A stretch of 37,893 bases of DNA from Dorea sp. (GCA_022769185.1 JALEKG010000043.1:1-37893), one strand, 5' to 3'; counted from the first letter of the stretch, positions 23,643 to 32,068 are shown. Numbers and translations are program-made. Notes: generated by a model not told the origin, from the sequence alone.

Positions 23643-24065
23643 CTATGTCTCCTTTTCGTAGACTGTGCAGTTTTCCGCTTCGCACGGTCTGTCTTTTTTC
23701 GTCTGCCAATAATAATCGCACCAGATGCTTCCATTTTGTTCGTCTCTCCATTTGCACGTCCTGCACAGATGTCTGTCTGCATTCGCCGCTGTTGGCTTTG
23801 AAACATCTGCAGAATAGAAATAGTATCGGACCGTGGAAAGATTGTATCCGGTTTCTTCTGCGATTTCTTTTTGTGATTTCCCCTCCGCTTTTAATTTTCG
23901 AACGATCATTCGCTTTTCAGATATATCTTCTTTTTTCTTTCTCTTATTTCTCAGATGGTAGCTCACGTCACTTACGGTGATTCCTGCAATCCTGGCAATC
24001 TCTTTTTTGCTTTTTCCTTGTGTATCCAATTCACGGACGATCTCGCTTGTCCTTTTCTTTTTCAT
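23643..24065 (-). CDS. HTH protein with C-terminal Cys cluster
   Basis: 140 residues from ATG 24065 (GAGATGGAGA upstream). Two consecutive resolvase-type helix-turn-helix units: about 3-40 (IVRELDTQGKSKKEIARIAG) and about 53-84 (IVRKLKAEGKSQKEIAEETG), each KSxKEIAxxxG. A Cys-rich end follows with C-x2-C and later Cys residues (HLCRTCKWRDEQNGSIWCDY, then PCEAENC), likely zinc binding. It probably binds DNA as a small regulator or helps replication; not assigned. It overlaps the start of the neighbouring small gene. Confidence 0.7.
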   Translation of the reverse strand: MKKKRTSEIVRELDTQGKSKKEIARIAGITVSDVSYHLRNKRKKKEDISEKRMIVRKLKAEGKSQKEIAEETGYNLSTVRYYFYSADVSKPTAANADRHLCRTCKWRDEQNGSIWCDYYWQTKKDRPCEAENCTVYEKET

Positions 24066-24174
24066 GATTTTCTCCATCTCTTTTGCATATCTCAAAATAT
24101 TCGCACCAGATACAACAACTTGTGCAACCTTTTCCTTTTGCTTCGAATATCCAGTGGATCAGACGTGTCATCAT
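24031..24174 (-). CDS. Small Cys-rich protein
   Basis: 47 residues: MMTRLIHWIFEAKGKGCTSC, with C-x2-C-C-x2-C-x5-C spacing (GCTSCCIWCEYFEIC), then a charged tail. A one-zinc or Fe-S-type knuckle is plausible. The start overlaps the stop of the membrane protein at 24180 and has GGAGTAGG upstream; the 3' part overlaps the HTH gene in another frame. Confidence 0.55.
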   Translation of the reverse strand: MMTRLIHWIFEAKGKGCTSCCIWCEYFEICKRDGENHEKEKDKRDRP

Positions 24175-24179
24175 GTTTC

Positions 24180-24947
24180 CTACTCCAGCCATTCATTTTC
24201 CAAGTAACAAAATCCATAGACGCATGCAGCCGTTAGAATTATCCAGAATATCCAAAACAAAACCGTTCCATATCCAGACTCCAAGTAGTCCACGGTTTCC
24301 TCTATGGTTCTATCTGCATAAAAATCTGTATTTTCTGAAATCGTCCCATCTCTTAGATCTGCAAAGATGGTACCTTCAAATTCTGGTTTTGTTCCATAAT
24401 ATTTATATCTTATATGGCTGGATTCTTTTATGGTTTCTATGTAATCTGCCCCCGGAATATCAAATTTGTCACTGCCAAACGTAATCTCGCAAAAAGAGAG
24501 TTCCTTACACGTCATGTCTTCGATGTCAATGACATCCCATGTCCAATACGTTTCTGTCGTTGTATATGTTTCTGATTTGCCATTGACAGTTCTCGTTTTG
24601 GTTACCGTTCGCGCATGCTTCGTGTACTTCTCTTTCACTTTTTCTACATACATGTATTCTCCATCGATTTCAGGATAAGTAACTGTATCGACCGCTTCTA
24701 AAGCACCATACACAAACGCATTTCCCACATTTGTATCCATGCCATATCGGAATAAATCTGTGCTTTCTATCTTGGCCGCCTTGTTATAGATTTCATTTTT
24801 ATCCATCTGATGTTCTGAAATCTTTCCGGAAATCAGAACGCCGATCAAAGACATCACGGCTATGATCACAACACTCGCTATTATCTCTCTCTTCGTAATC
24901 TCAAAATCGCAAAAATCAAAACCTCTTCTGTTTTTGTATCTTCTCAT
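24180..24947 (-). CDS. Membrane partner of the LemA-like protein
   Basis: 255 residues. One helix at about 22-41 (EIIASVVIIAVMSLIGVLIS) and another at about 225-247 (GTVLFWIFWIILTAACVYGF), with some 180 residues between them on the outside if the N-terminus is inside. The loop has a Thr-rich stretch (TVTKTRTVNGKSETYTTTET) and a YYGTKPEFEGTIFADLRDG segment. The stop of the upstream LemA-like gene is 2 nt away, so they are co-translated and probably act together. Family not recognised. Confidence 0.65.
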   Translation of the reverse strand: MRRYKNRRGFDFCDFEITKREIIASVVIIAVMSLIGVLISGKISEHQMDKNEIYNKAAKIESTDLFRYGMDTNVGNAFVYGALEAVDTVTYPEIDGEYMYVEKVKEKYTKHARTVTKTRTVNGKSETYTTTETYWTWDVIDIEDMTCKELSFCEITFGSDKFDIPGADYIETIKESSHIRYKYYGTKPEFEGTIFADLRDGTISENTDFYADRTIEETVDYLESGYGTVLFWIFWIILTAACVYGFCYLENEWLE

Positions 24948-24949
24948 AT

Positions 24950-25510
24950 CTATTCCTCGAACAAATTTTGTGGTGCATCTGACGAAACTTCATAATCGAT
25001 ATATGTATAGTCCTGGACCTCGTATCCCAGCATATTCAAGAATATTTTCGTCGGGAACTTCCGCACATACCTGTTGTATTCTTTGATCTGCTTATTGTAA
25101 TTACTCCGACATTCTGCAATCAGGTTCTCCGTCATTGATAACTCATTCATGAGCTGTTTATAATTCTCGTTGGACTTCAGCTCCGGGTAGGCTTCTGAAA
25201 CTGCTGTAATAGCCATTGTTACGTTTTCAATGTCTCCAGTCTTTCCGCGACCTTCCATGATGGCCGTCAGAGTATCTGCTTCGTGCTGATCATACTGCTT
25301 TACGCAATCCGCAAGATTATACACCAAATCTACCCTCCTCTTTTCCTGTACCTTAATGTCTGACTGTGCTGTATTCACCTGCTCTTCTAATGCGATTGCC
25401 TTATTCTGAGAGTTCTGTACGCAGAATACGCACAGTAATATCACTGCAACAACTGCTGCTCCAATAATTAATGGTAACTTCCACTCTTTCTTAGTATTTT
25501 TTTCTTTCAT
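24950..25510 (-). CDS. LemA family protein
   Basis: 186 residues. N-terminal membrane helix (about 13-32, LPLIIGAAVVAVILLCVFCV), then a long helical domain with the LemA signature: KRRVDLVYNLADCVKQYDQH, AITAVSEAYPELKSNENYKQ, LMNELSMTENLIAECRSNYN and IKEYNRYVRKFPTKIFLNML. LemA proteins are bacterial membrane proteins of uncertain role. Finding one in the early region of a phage, coupled to a second membrane protein, suggests a host-envelope or exclusion function. The start site overlaps the stem-loop at 25526-25547. Confidence 0.85.
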   Translation of the reverse strand: MKEKNTKKEWKLPLIIGAAVVAVILLCVFCVQNSQNKAIALEEQVNTAQSDIKVQEKRRVDLVYNLADCVKQYDQHEADTLTAIMEGRGKTGDIENVTMAITAVSEAYPELKSNENYKQLMNELSMTENLIAECRSNYNKQIKEYNRYVRKFPTKIFLNMLGYEVQDYTYIDYEVSSDAPQNLFEE

Positions 25511-25525
25511 TTTCCGTTCCTTTCT

Positions 25526-25547
25526 CCTCCGGCCGTAACGCCGGAGG
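25526..25547 (-). promoter_or_regulatory. Stem-loop covering the LemA ribosome site
   Basis: CCTCCGGC / GCCGGAGG, an 8-bp perfect stem with loop CGTAAC. On the minus strand its right arm holds the GGAGG that, with the AGAAAGGAA after it, precedes the ATG at 25510. It may hide one of the two possible ribosome sites. Confidence 0.45.
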
Positions 25548-25591
25548 TAATCTATGATTGACTGGTTACTTGTGATACAACACCAGAGGTG

Positions 25592-25786
25592 CTACGCCTT
25601 TTTGATATACTGATAGGCTACGCCTTTAACTCCAGCTTCTGTCTCTACCCACACAAACATCACATGTGCATGTTCCCCAAATCCAATTACTTTCCCTTGG
25701 CCGGAAATATTTAATTGGTCATGAATATACACATCCTTAAATTCCACGGTATCTCCGATTTTTAGGTCTTTGTAACTCTCAAGCAT
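25592..25786 (-). CDS. Small SH3-like protein, unknown
   Basis: 64 residues: MLESYKDLKIGDTVEFKDVY, then NISGQGKVIGFGEHAHVMFV and a GVAYQYIKKA end. KIGDTVEFKD with later V-I-G-F reads like a small beta-barrel. Start overlaps the stop of the HNH-like gene (TAATG). Function not known. Confidence 0.62.
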   Translation of the reverse strand: MLESYKDLKIGDTVEFKDVYIHDQLNISGQGKVIGFGEHAHVMFVWVETEAGVKGVAYQYIKKA

Positions 25787-26130
25787 TACAGGTAATTCCT
25801 CCCCATCAGGCTCCTAAATTCTTCCCTCGTGTGGGTTTCCTCGTATTTCCTTTGACAGTCTTTCTGAATCAGGCGCATATTTGCCTGGTTATTATGTACC
25901 GCTTCCGGTCCATCCAGGTGATGTTCCAGACATAAGTAAACTTTAAATCCTTCCGCTTCTGAAATCTGCCTTCCTGGTTTTCCTGGAAATACGTGATGTT
26001 CTTGGATTTCCTGGTGTTTGCGGTAATTATGGTTAAGTTTCATGCAGAGATAACAGGTACCGTCTTTGCAGTGTAGAATACTTGCTTTATGTTTCTTGCG
26101 CTTTTTCTTCTTTTTAGGCTTTGGGAACAT
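25786..26130 (-). CDS. HNH-like zinc protein of the replication block
   Basis: 114 residues from ATG 26130 (overlapping the stop of the upstream gene, TGATG). A lysine-rich start is followed by ILHCKDGTCYLCMKLNHNYR (C-x4-C-x2-C), EIQEHHVFPGKPGRQISEAE, FKVYLCLEHHLDGPEAVHNN and RLIQKDCQRKYEETHTREEF. HHVFPG and CLEHH are the two halves of an HNH-like fold. It may be a nuclease or a DNA-binding relic. It is typical of the same phage group and is positioned after the ParB/DUF3102-like gene. Confidence 0.72.
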   Translation of the reverse strand: MFPKPKKKKKRKKHKASILHCKDGTCYLCMKLNHNYRKHQEIQEHHVFPGKPGRQISEAEGFKVYLCLEHHLDGPEAVHNNQANMRLIQKDCQRKYEETHTREEFRSLMGRNYL

Positions 26131-27578
26131 CAATTCACACACTCGATTTCCCTTCCTTCCTCGTCTACCTCTTCCGTCAAAAGGTTTTGCCAGAACTCCG
26201 GATCCACAAAGATCTTGAAACTGGTATTCTTCATGCTTCTGATCTTCTTCTCTAAGACTGCTGCCAGATATGTTCCTATCTCTTCTTCGGAAAGCTTGGC
26301 CAGATACTGTCTTCTGGTCCCGTAGGCGCTTTTTACTTCCCGTTCCGGCTCTTCCGTTGGATTCAATACGCTTTCCGGACAATACTGAGGAAAATCTTTG
26401 GTCAATTCTGTTTGCCCCGGAATCTGATCTTCTTCTAGTATTTCCTGGTGCTCGCTGGATTTTTGCGCCGGCACAATTTCCTCTCCTTGGCTCTCCTCTT
26501 TTTCTGGTTCAGTGACCGTCTGCTCTGCGGTGCTGTCGCAACCGTTTTGCTCTTCTCTTCCAATCTCTTCAGGTCTTCCAGTCTCTCCTCTGCTTCCCAA
26601 AGCACTTGTTCCGTCATCTTTTAACTCCTTTCCTTCCACCGTATGTACTGATCCGCTTTCATCCTTTTTAACTTCTTTTGCTTGATCAGATTTCTTTGGC
26701 TTGTCCTCTTTTCTTGGTTTTTCTGGTTTTTTCGGTTCTTCTTTCTGTTCATACAGTGGTTCTCCATATACTCTCTCGTAAATCTTTTGTACCGGTTCTG
26801 ACACATCCGGATAATTCGGGAAACAGATCTCTTCGAATGCCATAGCCAGGTCGATGTAGGTATACTCTTCCGGTTCCGGAAGAATCCCATTTACCTTATA
26901 CGGCATCACTCGGATACTCCTCTCCTGCATCATGACATTTGCCTTCTCGAGACGAAGCGCTTTAAACTTTGTCGGGTTTACCATCGCAAGGATATCTTCC
27001 TCAATTCCTTTCCGATCATTGCCTATATCTTTTCGGGACCAGTCCACCATTTTCAGGAAGGTATCTTTCTCGTGAAATACTTGGATTGCCAAGAGTTTCA
27101 TCCAGTCTTGTGTCTCTTCTGGTGTCTGTGCGACGTCGCACAACTCCATCTGAGGACTGAACTTTGATTCCGTCTCCCGGATGATGGTTTTTGCTTCCCT
27201 CAGATCTTTCACGGTCGCTTCTGCCGGGACTGTCTCCCGGATCTCTTCCGGGAGTCCTAACATTTCCGTCAACTTACTGCTGCCATATCCTCTCCATCTT
27301 TCATCAATCTCCGGGCTGAATCCTCCGATGCTGTAGGTGTCATTGATTTCCATGAACCGGATCGCTGTCGGCCTGCTGATTCCAAAATTTTCTTTTGCAT
27401 AATCAAACAGACTTTGGTACCCTTTCTGCTTATACAATTCGTCCTGCGCCGTTTTCTTCAAGTAATATCCTACGGCCACAAACCCTTCAGTGATATTGTT
27501 GAGCTCATTTTTGATAATCCCGGTCATATCATCCAGGTTGTCAATGGCTCTTACTTCGCTCATATTGTTAAATGACAT
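26130..27578 (-). CDS. ParB/DUF3102-like DNA-binding protein
   Basis: 482 residues. Region about 15-110 is helical with GFVAVGYYLKKTAQDELYKQ, YQSLFDYAKENFGISRPTAI and RFMEINDTYSIGG, the pattern of DUF3102-like phage proteins with an HTH. Region about 150-285 has further helices (FHEKDTFLKMVDWSRKDIGN). A very charged linker of KPEKPRKEDKPKK type fills about 285-400. The C-terminal region (about 425-482) has RRQYLAKLSEEEIGTYLAAV. It lies between PcfJ and the HNH-like gene; role in phage replication or partition is inferred. Confidence 0.65.
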   Translation of the reverse strand: MSFNNMSEVRAIDNLDDMTGIIKNELNNITEGFVAVGYYLKKTAQDELYKQKGYQSLFDYAKENFGISRPTAIRFMEINDTYSIGGFSPEIDERWRGYGSSKLTEMLGLPEEIRETVPAEATVKDLREAKTIIRETESKFSPQMELCDVAQTPEETQDWMKLLAIQVFHEKDTFLKMVDWSRKDIGNDRKGIEEDILAMVNPTKFKALRLEKANVMMQERSIRVMPYKVNGILPEPEEYTYIDLAMAFEEICFPNYPDVSEPVQKIYERVYGEPLYEQKEEPKKPEKPRKEDKPKKSDQAKEVKKDESGSVHTVEGKELKDDGTSALGSRGETGRPEEIGREEQNGCDSTAEQTVTEPEKEESQGEEIVPAQKSSEHQEILEEDQIPGQTELTKDFPQYCPESVLNPTEEPEREVKSAYGTRRQYLAKLSEEEIGTYLAAVLEKKIRSMKNTSFKIFVDPEFWQNLLTEEVDEEGREIECVN

Positions 27579-27588
27579 CTTTCTCCTC

Positions 27589-29751
27589 CTAACTTACTGC
27601 TGCCTTTTCTACTTCCATCAGATCTGCTTCCAACACGTCTACCAGAAGCTTTCCGGCCAGTTTCCCGTGCCAAACTTTGTTTTTCCCTTTTCTCAGCTCG
27701 TCAAATTCTTCTACCCTTAACTTCCTGCTGATCTGTGCTAATTTAATGTCTTCCTCTGTCAGGCGTTTCTGAATTGCCTGCTGCCATCTCCGTATAAATG
27801 ATTTTGCTTCCTCAAAGTCCGCATTCTGGTTATCCCCTACGGTCCTCTTCTGCCTGGTTGCTCCGTCCGGTTCTATTTCCAACGTGTAGTATGGCTTGTC
27901 CAGCTCCGCTGTTTTCCGAAGAAATACAATATAAGTCTCCCTTCTCTGGATCCTGTCAAAATAGCGGTCGCTACTATGCAGGCAATGGCCAAGAATTTTT
28001 CCTTCCTGGATGATATCCTCGATCCGTTCCGGAACCACAATCGAATACTTCTTTCCTTCGTATTCATATTTTTCTTTGATCTCCGCATGGATCCGATCAA
28101 TGTCCGGGAACTTTTCTGCAATCTCACCTGCTCTTCTGGCTATGTCCTGTCCACCACACATGCTGACCACTTCGTCATGCGCTGCTTTTAAGTTCTTTGG
28201 CTTGTAATTCTTCTCGATCCTGGTATCGATCTTTAACCGATTGGCAATCAGCATATAGTCTTCCCAGTCACTGATCAGTTCTAAAGGTCTTCTTCCCGTG
28301 AGATTCTTCTGTTTCTTCAGGTAATTGCAGATCTTCCGTTCCGACATCCTGGTCAGCATGAGTTTTAAATTCTTTGGCCGGATTTGATTCTCGCTGAAAT
28401 ATCTGATCACTTCATCCGGAATGATGGTATCCATCGCCTTTTCTCTTCTTAACCATTCCAGGTAGATATCGCCTCCGCGATTTTCTCTCAGACGCTTCAT
28501 TCTGGCTTTATCGATCCCTAAAGACTTTGCTAAGTCTTTTATTGCATTGCAGGTATTGATTGTTGATCTTCTATCATGCATTCCTTCTATTATCAGCTGC
28601 CCCAGCCCCGCTTTTGCAAACTGTTCATACTGCGGATGCTGTTTCCATCCTTCAACGTATTCTTCCGGGTCAAACCGCTCCACATCTTTCGCCATTTCTG
28701 CAAGTCCCGTTCTCTTTAATTCTGCTTTGGCCAAAGACGCAAGTGTTCTTTTATAGATCGCTCCTTCGTAATTGTAGTACCAAGAATAATAGCTTTTTCC
28801 GTTTCCGATCCACCGCATATGATCTTGTTTATATAGATCCCACACGTAAGCCATTCCATAAAACCACTTATTATAGATCACCCTTCTTATCTCTTCTACT
28901 CCCACATCCGTATGCTCATAGTTTCCTTTTTGCAAATGCTTCCTGCATCGGAACATCCGGATCACAAATCCATCTTCACACCTTTGGATGAGATAAGCCG
29001 TTTCGCGATCCGTCCATATGTTTCCTGCTTTTCCTCGTGCTTTATACTGGATTTTTCTTCCGCAGCATCTGCAGGTTCCATACTGGTTATGTTTTGGATT
29101 TTTTATCGGTACCGTCCTTTCACACCAGGTACAGTATCCTTCCGTTGCTCCCTTTCTGGAATACTCGTAAAAGATAAAATGATCTCTGATCGCATGCTTA
29201 TCTACCCAATGGATCCAGTCTTTTGGAAGATCCGGCACCTTGTCCATTTCCAGATCCCATGGCTCTGTCTCCCTTTTATACTTTTTCTTTAATTCTTCCT
29301 TTCTCACATTCTGTTGATACTCTAAAATTCCTTTGTATCCTCCGACTTCGGTTTTTAGATACCTCTTGATGTTTCGGTTTCCTTCAGGATTGATATATCT
29401 CCCGGAATAATAGGTGTATTCCGGCCAATCCAGCATATCTACTTTGGCATTTCTCCATTTTTCATGCTTCACATCCCATGTGATAAACTCCCCTGTTTCC
29501 TTGTTGATAAATAATTCATATACCGGTTTATTCAATCCCAGTCTCATCTCTTCCACCAGGAAAAATGCAACCTTCAGGATTCCTTGCAGTACCTGGCATC
29601 TCAGATAGATCCCGTATTTATATTGATAGAGATCTTCTTTTCTCCACTGGTTTTTTCGTTCTACCAGTTTCGGAACGTCCATTCCTGCCTTTTTCATCAT
29701 GGCCGGTGTTGCATAGAGTTTTCTCAGCTTCCGTAACTGTTCTTTTCTCAT
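27589..29751 (-). CDS. PcfJ-like protein
   Basis: 720 residues. It has a central zinc ribbon at about 210-240 (GYCTWCERTVPIKNP with CRCCGRKI, two Cys pairs) and conserved blocks YLIQRCEDGFVIRMFRCRKH and VVPERIEDIIQEGKILGHCL HSSDRYFDRI in the C-terminal third, the hallmark of PcfJ (first seen in plasmid pCF10). PcfJ proteins are widespread in phages and integrative elements, and their biochemical role is not settled. The ATG overlaps the stop of the DUF7666-like gene (GTATGA). Confidence 0.88.
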   Translation of the reverse strand: MRKEQLRKLRKLYATPAMMKKAGMDVPKLVERKNQWRKEDLYQYKYGIYLRCQVLQGILKVAFFLVEEMRLGLNKPVYELFINKETGEFITWDVKHEKWRNAKVDMLDWPEYTYYSGRYINPEGNRNIKRYLKTEVGGYKGILEYQQNVRKEELKKKYKRETEPWDLEMDKVPDLPKDWIHWVDKHAIRDHFIFYEYSRKGATEGYCTWCERTVPIKNPKHNQYGTCRCCGRKIQYKARGKAGNIWTDRETAYLIQRCEDGFVIRMFRCRKHLQKGNYEHTDVGVEEIRRVIYNKWFYGMAYVWDLYKQDHMRWIGNGKSYYSWYYNYEGAIYKRTLASLAKAELKRTGLAEMAKDVERFDPEEYVEGWKQHPQYEQFAKAGLGQLIIEGMHDRRSTINTCNAIKDLAKSLGIDKARMKRLRENRGGDIYLEWLRREKAMDTIIPDEVIRYFSENQIRPKNLKLMLTRMSERKICNYLKKQKNLTGRRPLELISDWEDYMLIANRLKIDTRIEKNYKPKNLKAAHDEVVSMCGGQDIARRAGEIAEKFPDIDRIHAEIKEKYEYEGKKYSIVVPERIEDIIQEGKILGHCLHSSDRYFDRIQRRETYIVFLRKTAELDKPYYTLEIEPDGATRQKRTVGDNQNADFEEAKSFIRRWQQAIQKRLTEEDIKLAQISRKLRVEEFDELRKGKNKVWHGKLAGKLLVDVLEADLMEVEKAAVS

Positions 29752-30302
29752 ACCTCCGCCACCTTTCCATTGATGTCATACCAGGTATCCGGCTGGATTC
29801 CCTGTTCTCCGACCGTATATACGCCCAGTTCTTCTACGTGTCGGCTGTTTCTCTCTTCTTTTACAAATCCCAAGACCGTTCCCGGTGCACCTTTCGCGAT
29901 CGGATTCTTTCCCCGGACGATTACAAAATCTTTTCGTGCTTCTCCATGGTCTGTTTCTACATGTCCTGTCTCCATCTGCGGATGCTCATACATGTATTTC
30001 AACGCATGGGCAACAAATTCTTCGATCGTCAGCTTCTTGACCAACTTAATCCGAGTACAAGAGATCTTGGAATCTCCGTAGTCTTCGTTGATGTCTCCAT
30101 CTGCCAATACAATGTAATAGACCGACTCTTCCATGTTTCCGTAATAATTCAGGCAATCCAGAGGATTCTCCGCGCAATGGAATCCGTTCTTTCTGCAGTT
30201 TGCTTCTTCCTCTTCAAACCATTTCCCTTCCTCGTACCGGAACGTCCCGCGCCCCATTGTACAGGTCAGATCTTTATGAAATGCTTTATATGCCATCATC
30301 AT
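29748..30302 (-). CDS. DUF7666-like protein
   Basis: 184 residues: MMMAYKAFHKDLTCTMGRGT FRYEEGKW, then ANCRKNGFHCAENPLDCLNY Y and a VLADGDINEDYGDSKISCTR stretch. The KAFxxDLTCxxFxYEEGK and GFHxCENPLD motifs mark a family seen next to phage replication genes. Activity unknown. Three ATGs in a row follow the AAGGTGAAG site, so the exact start is open by two codons. It overlaps both neighbours by a few bases. Confidence 0.72.
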   Translation of the reverse strand: MMMAYKAFHKDLTCTMGRGTFRYEEGKWFEEEEANCRKNGFHCAENPLDCLNYYGNMEESVYYIVLADGDINEDYGDSKISCTRIKLVKKLTIEEFVAHALKYMYEHPQMETGHVETDHGEARKDFVIVRGKNPIAKGAPGTVLGFVKEERNSRHVEELGVYTVGEQGIQPDTWYDINGKVAEV

Positions 30303-30745
30303 TTTTCTTCACCTTCTTTCTGGAAGTAGTCTCTCGCCCAGTGGAATACCTGCAGATCCGGAGCATACGTGATTCCTTTCCTAACCAGCTCCCCGGTCTT
30401 TGTCTCAATGTATTTCATGCAGTCTTCCATGTTTTTTGTTCGACGTCGCACAAGCCTTGCGAAATCCTCTTCCATACACAGACTCTTTAAATAATCTGCT
30501 ACCGGCTGCACCGGAACATACTTGTCTTTATGTGCTGCAGCTTCTATCTCCAGTTTTCCTAATGCTGCATTCATCCAGTCTGTCAACTCTCCACTTCCAG
30601 ACAGATAACTTTCTACCAGGAATTCCGGTATCCCATTTTCCTTGGCCAATATCTTCAAATGCTCTGTATCTCCTGCTTCCAGTAACCCGTCTGCGCAGGC
30701 ATTGATTTCTTCGTAACTATCAAAATTTCCAAATATCTCATACAT
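30299..30745 (-). CDS. PcfK-like / AcrIIA9-like protein
   Basis: 148 residues from ATG 30745 (AAAGGAGAAG upstream): MYEIFGNFDSYEEINACADG, EFLVESYLSGSGELTDWMNA, then the C-terminal core RTKNMEDCMKYIETKTGELV and DLQVFHWARDYFQKEGEE. The core CMKYI...D.xVFxWARDYF resembles PcfK-type proteins, a group which also contains the Cas9 inhibitor AcrIIA9. A PcfK beside PcfJ is the classic pairing; here one gene lies between them. Inhibition of a host Cas9 is a guess from the family, not from visible residues. Confidence 0.55.
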   Translation of the reverse strand: MYEIFGNFDSYEEINACADGLLEAGDTEHLKILAKENGIPEFLVESYLSGSGELTDWMNAALGKLEIEAAAHKDKYVPVQPVADYLKSLCMEEDFARLVRRRTKNMEDCMKYIETKTGELVRKGITYAPDLQVFHWARDYFQKEGEEK

Positions 30746-31169
30746 GGTTTCTTCTCCTTTCGATTTCGTCCCGGATCCACTCCGAGTAACTATGCTTCCC
30801 ACATTCACTTAGGATCAGCTGCTTCTTCGACAGCTCCCAGAGTCTTCTCCAGTGTTCTTCGCTTTCCACCTGTCTTCCTTTGCTTGTCCGAAAGTCATTG
30901 GCCACCCACTTTTCCAGATTGTGTTCGATCATGTTTAGAATGAATCGGTCTTCCGTGTGAATGTGAACCTCACAGGATTGGTTCAAGCGTCCAAGTGCTT
31001 CGTTGATTGCGATCAGGTTTGTCTCGTGGTATGTGCTTTCTGTCTCTCCAAATCCATGCACGGTCCTTGGTTCACCATTCTTCATGCATTCCAGGACATA
31101 ACCATAACTCTTCTTGGATTTCCTGGTACTTGCACTGTCTGTGCCTATGTATATGTGTACTTCAAACAT
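30738..31169 (-). CDS. RNase H-like protein
   Basis: 143 residues. The strand-turn IYIGTDSASTRKSKKSYGYV carries the first catalytic Asp, ETESTYHETNLIAINEALGR a Glu/His-rich helix with the second acidic site, and CEVHIHTEDRFILNMIEHNL the third Asp. This is the RNase HI fold arrangement. A Trp-Arg-rich end follows. It could remove RNA primers or R-loops during phage replication. It overlaps the PcfK-like start by 8 nt. A late C-terminal Asp (IRDEIERR) could be the fourth site. Confidence 0.75.
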   Translation of the reverse strand: MFEVHIYIGTDSASTRKSKKSYGYVLECMKNGEPRTVHGFGETESTYHETNLIAINEALGRLNQSCEVHIHTEDRFILNMIEHNLEKWVANDFRTSKGRQVESEEHWRRLWELSKKQLILSECGKHSYSEWIRDEIERRRNHV

Positions 31170-31172
31170 CTT

Positions 31173-31910
31173 TTAAATTCTCCTGTTTATCCGGATCATT
31201 GTATAGTACCTGTATTTATATCCGGTAGCTTGATTTGTCCCTTCAAAATAGCTTGACTTGTCTATGTAGTAGCCTTTCTTTTCCTTTGGCTTCTTTGGCC
31301 ATCTGACAAAACGTTTTTGTTCCGGCTCTGGTACCGGAAGATTCCTGGATGCGGAATAGCTTGTCTCTACCAACTTCTCGTTGTACCGATTTGCTGTTTC
31401 CGGAGTCTTCGTGATGTATCCGGCCAGATCTGCAAACCCTCCTTCTTCATACAGGTGTTTAAAATCGATTCTTCCGTGTGTCCAAGCTTTCTTCAGAATC
31501 AGATCCGTATCTGCCTCCCGGTTGATCACCACATGAATGTGCCATGCTCCTCTTGGACCTACTTCGATATTCCGCATCCACCGAAGTTCATACCCTCTTT
31601 TCTTGTATTCCCTTCGAATGATTCTCATTGCCTCTTGGAAATCTTTCTTTGCTGCTTTCATGTCCGGAGGTCTCTCCTCTTTTTTGTAGGTGAAAAGAGC
31701 CAGAAAATCATTCTCCTTAAACCAAGTCTTTAATTTATGTCTTGCTTTCCTTTCTTTGTTCCACTGATTTCTCTTTTTGATCTGGTCTGGTGTGACATCT
31801 CTTTTGACTCCTCGTTTCTCGCCCGGAGCCCCGTACTTCCCATCCAGATATTCATATACTTCAACGGAATCTTCGAATATGTATGTCAGTCTCTTATATC
31901 GTTTTATCAT
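31173..31910 (-). CDS. HUH-type replication initiator (Rep)
   Basis: 245 residues. The motif RGAWHIHVVIN is the HUH metal site. The later DLAGYITKTPE offers the candidate nucleophile Tyr with a Lys. LALFTYKKEERPPDMKAAKK matches the first conserved Rep motif region. It should nick one strand at a specific origin and start rolling-circle-type replication. It is the first gene of the replication block, reading away from a dyad-rich 170-nt gap. Only a weak AGGA precedes the ATG at 31910. Confidence 0.8.
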   Translation of the reverse strand: MIKRYKRLTYIFEDSVEVYEYLDGKYGAPGEKRGVKRDVTPDQIKKRNQWNKERKARHKLKTWFKENDFLALFTYKKEERPPDMKAAKKDFQEAMRIIRREYKKRGYELRWMRNIEVGPRGAWHIHVVINREADTDLILKKAWTHGRIDFKHLYEEGGFADLAGYITKTPETANRYNEKLVETSYSASRNLPVPEPEQKRFVRWPKKPKEKKGYYIDKSSYFEGTNQATGYKYRYYTMIRINRRI

Positions 31911-31949
31911 TCCATTTGTGTCCTAACTTTAATATTCTTAACAAGTGAT

Positions 31950-31974
31950 AAAAACGGGCTGGAATCCCGTTTTT
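31950..31974. terminator. Bidirectional hairpin before rep
   Basis: AAAAACGGG (31950-31958) and CCCGTTTTT (31966-31974) form a 9-bp perfect stem with loop CTGGAAT. A and T runs are inside the stem, so it reads as a terminator from both sides. It is upstream of the rep start and could attenuate entry into the replication operon or form part of an origin. Confidence 0.6.
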
Positions 31975-31975
31975 C

Positions 31976-32068
31976 TTGACTTTTTAGGCCCACAATGGTA
32001 CTATGATTGTAGGTATTTTTCCATAGTACTTTATGGGTCTGCTGACATCTGCAAATGTCAGCTTTTTT
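31976..32068 (+). ncRNA. Small plus-strand RNA with own promoter and terminator
   Basis: Plus-strand promoter TTGACT (31976-31981), 17-bp spacer, TACTAT (31999-32004). The predicted start is near 32011. The RNA would contain a short stem (CCATA / TATGG, 32021-32036) and end in a perfect 8-bp hairpin GCTGACAT / ATGTCAGC (32041-32062) with six T residues (32063-32068). Length is about 58 nt with no ORF. It runs away from rep and against the genes at 32081-32657. Arms GTACTATG (31998-32005) and CATAGTAC (32022-32029) also form a dyad over the -10, possibly an operator or nick-site structure. Confidence 0.5.

Noticed and set aside
29565..30329. 254-codon plus-strand frame
   Set aside because: Antisense to the DUF7666-like gene and the start of PcfJ; the minus-strand reading has clear motifs and ATGA-type couplings.
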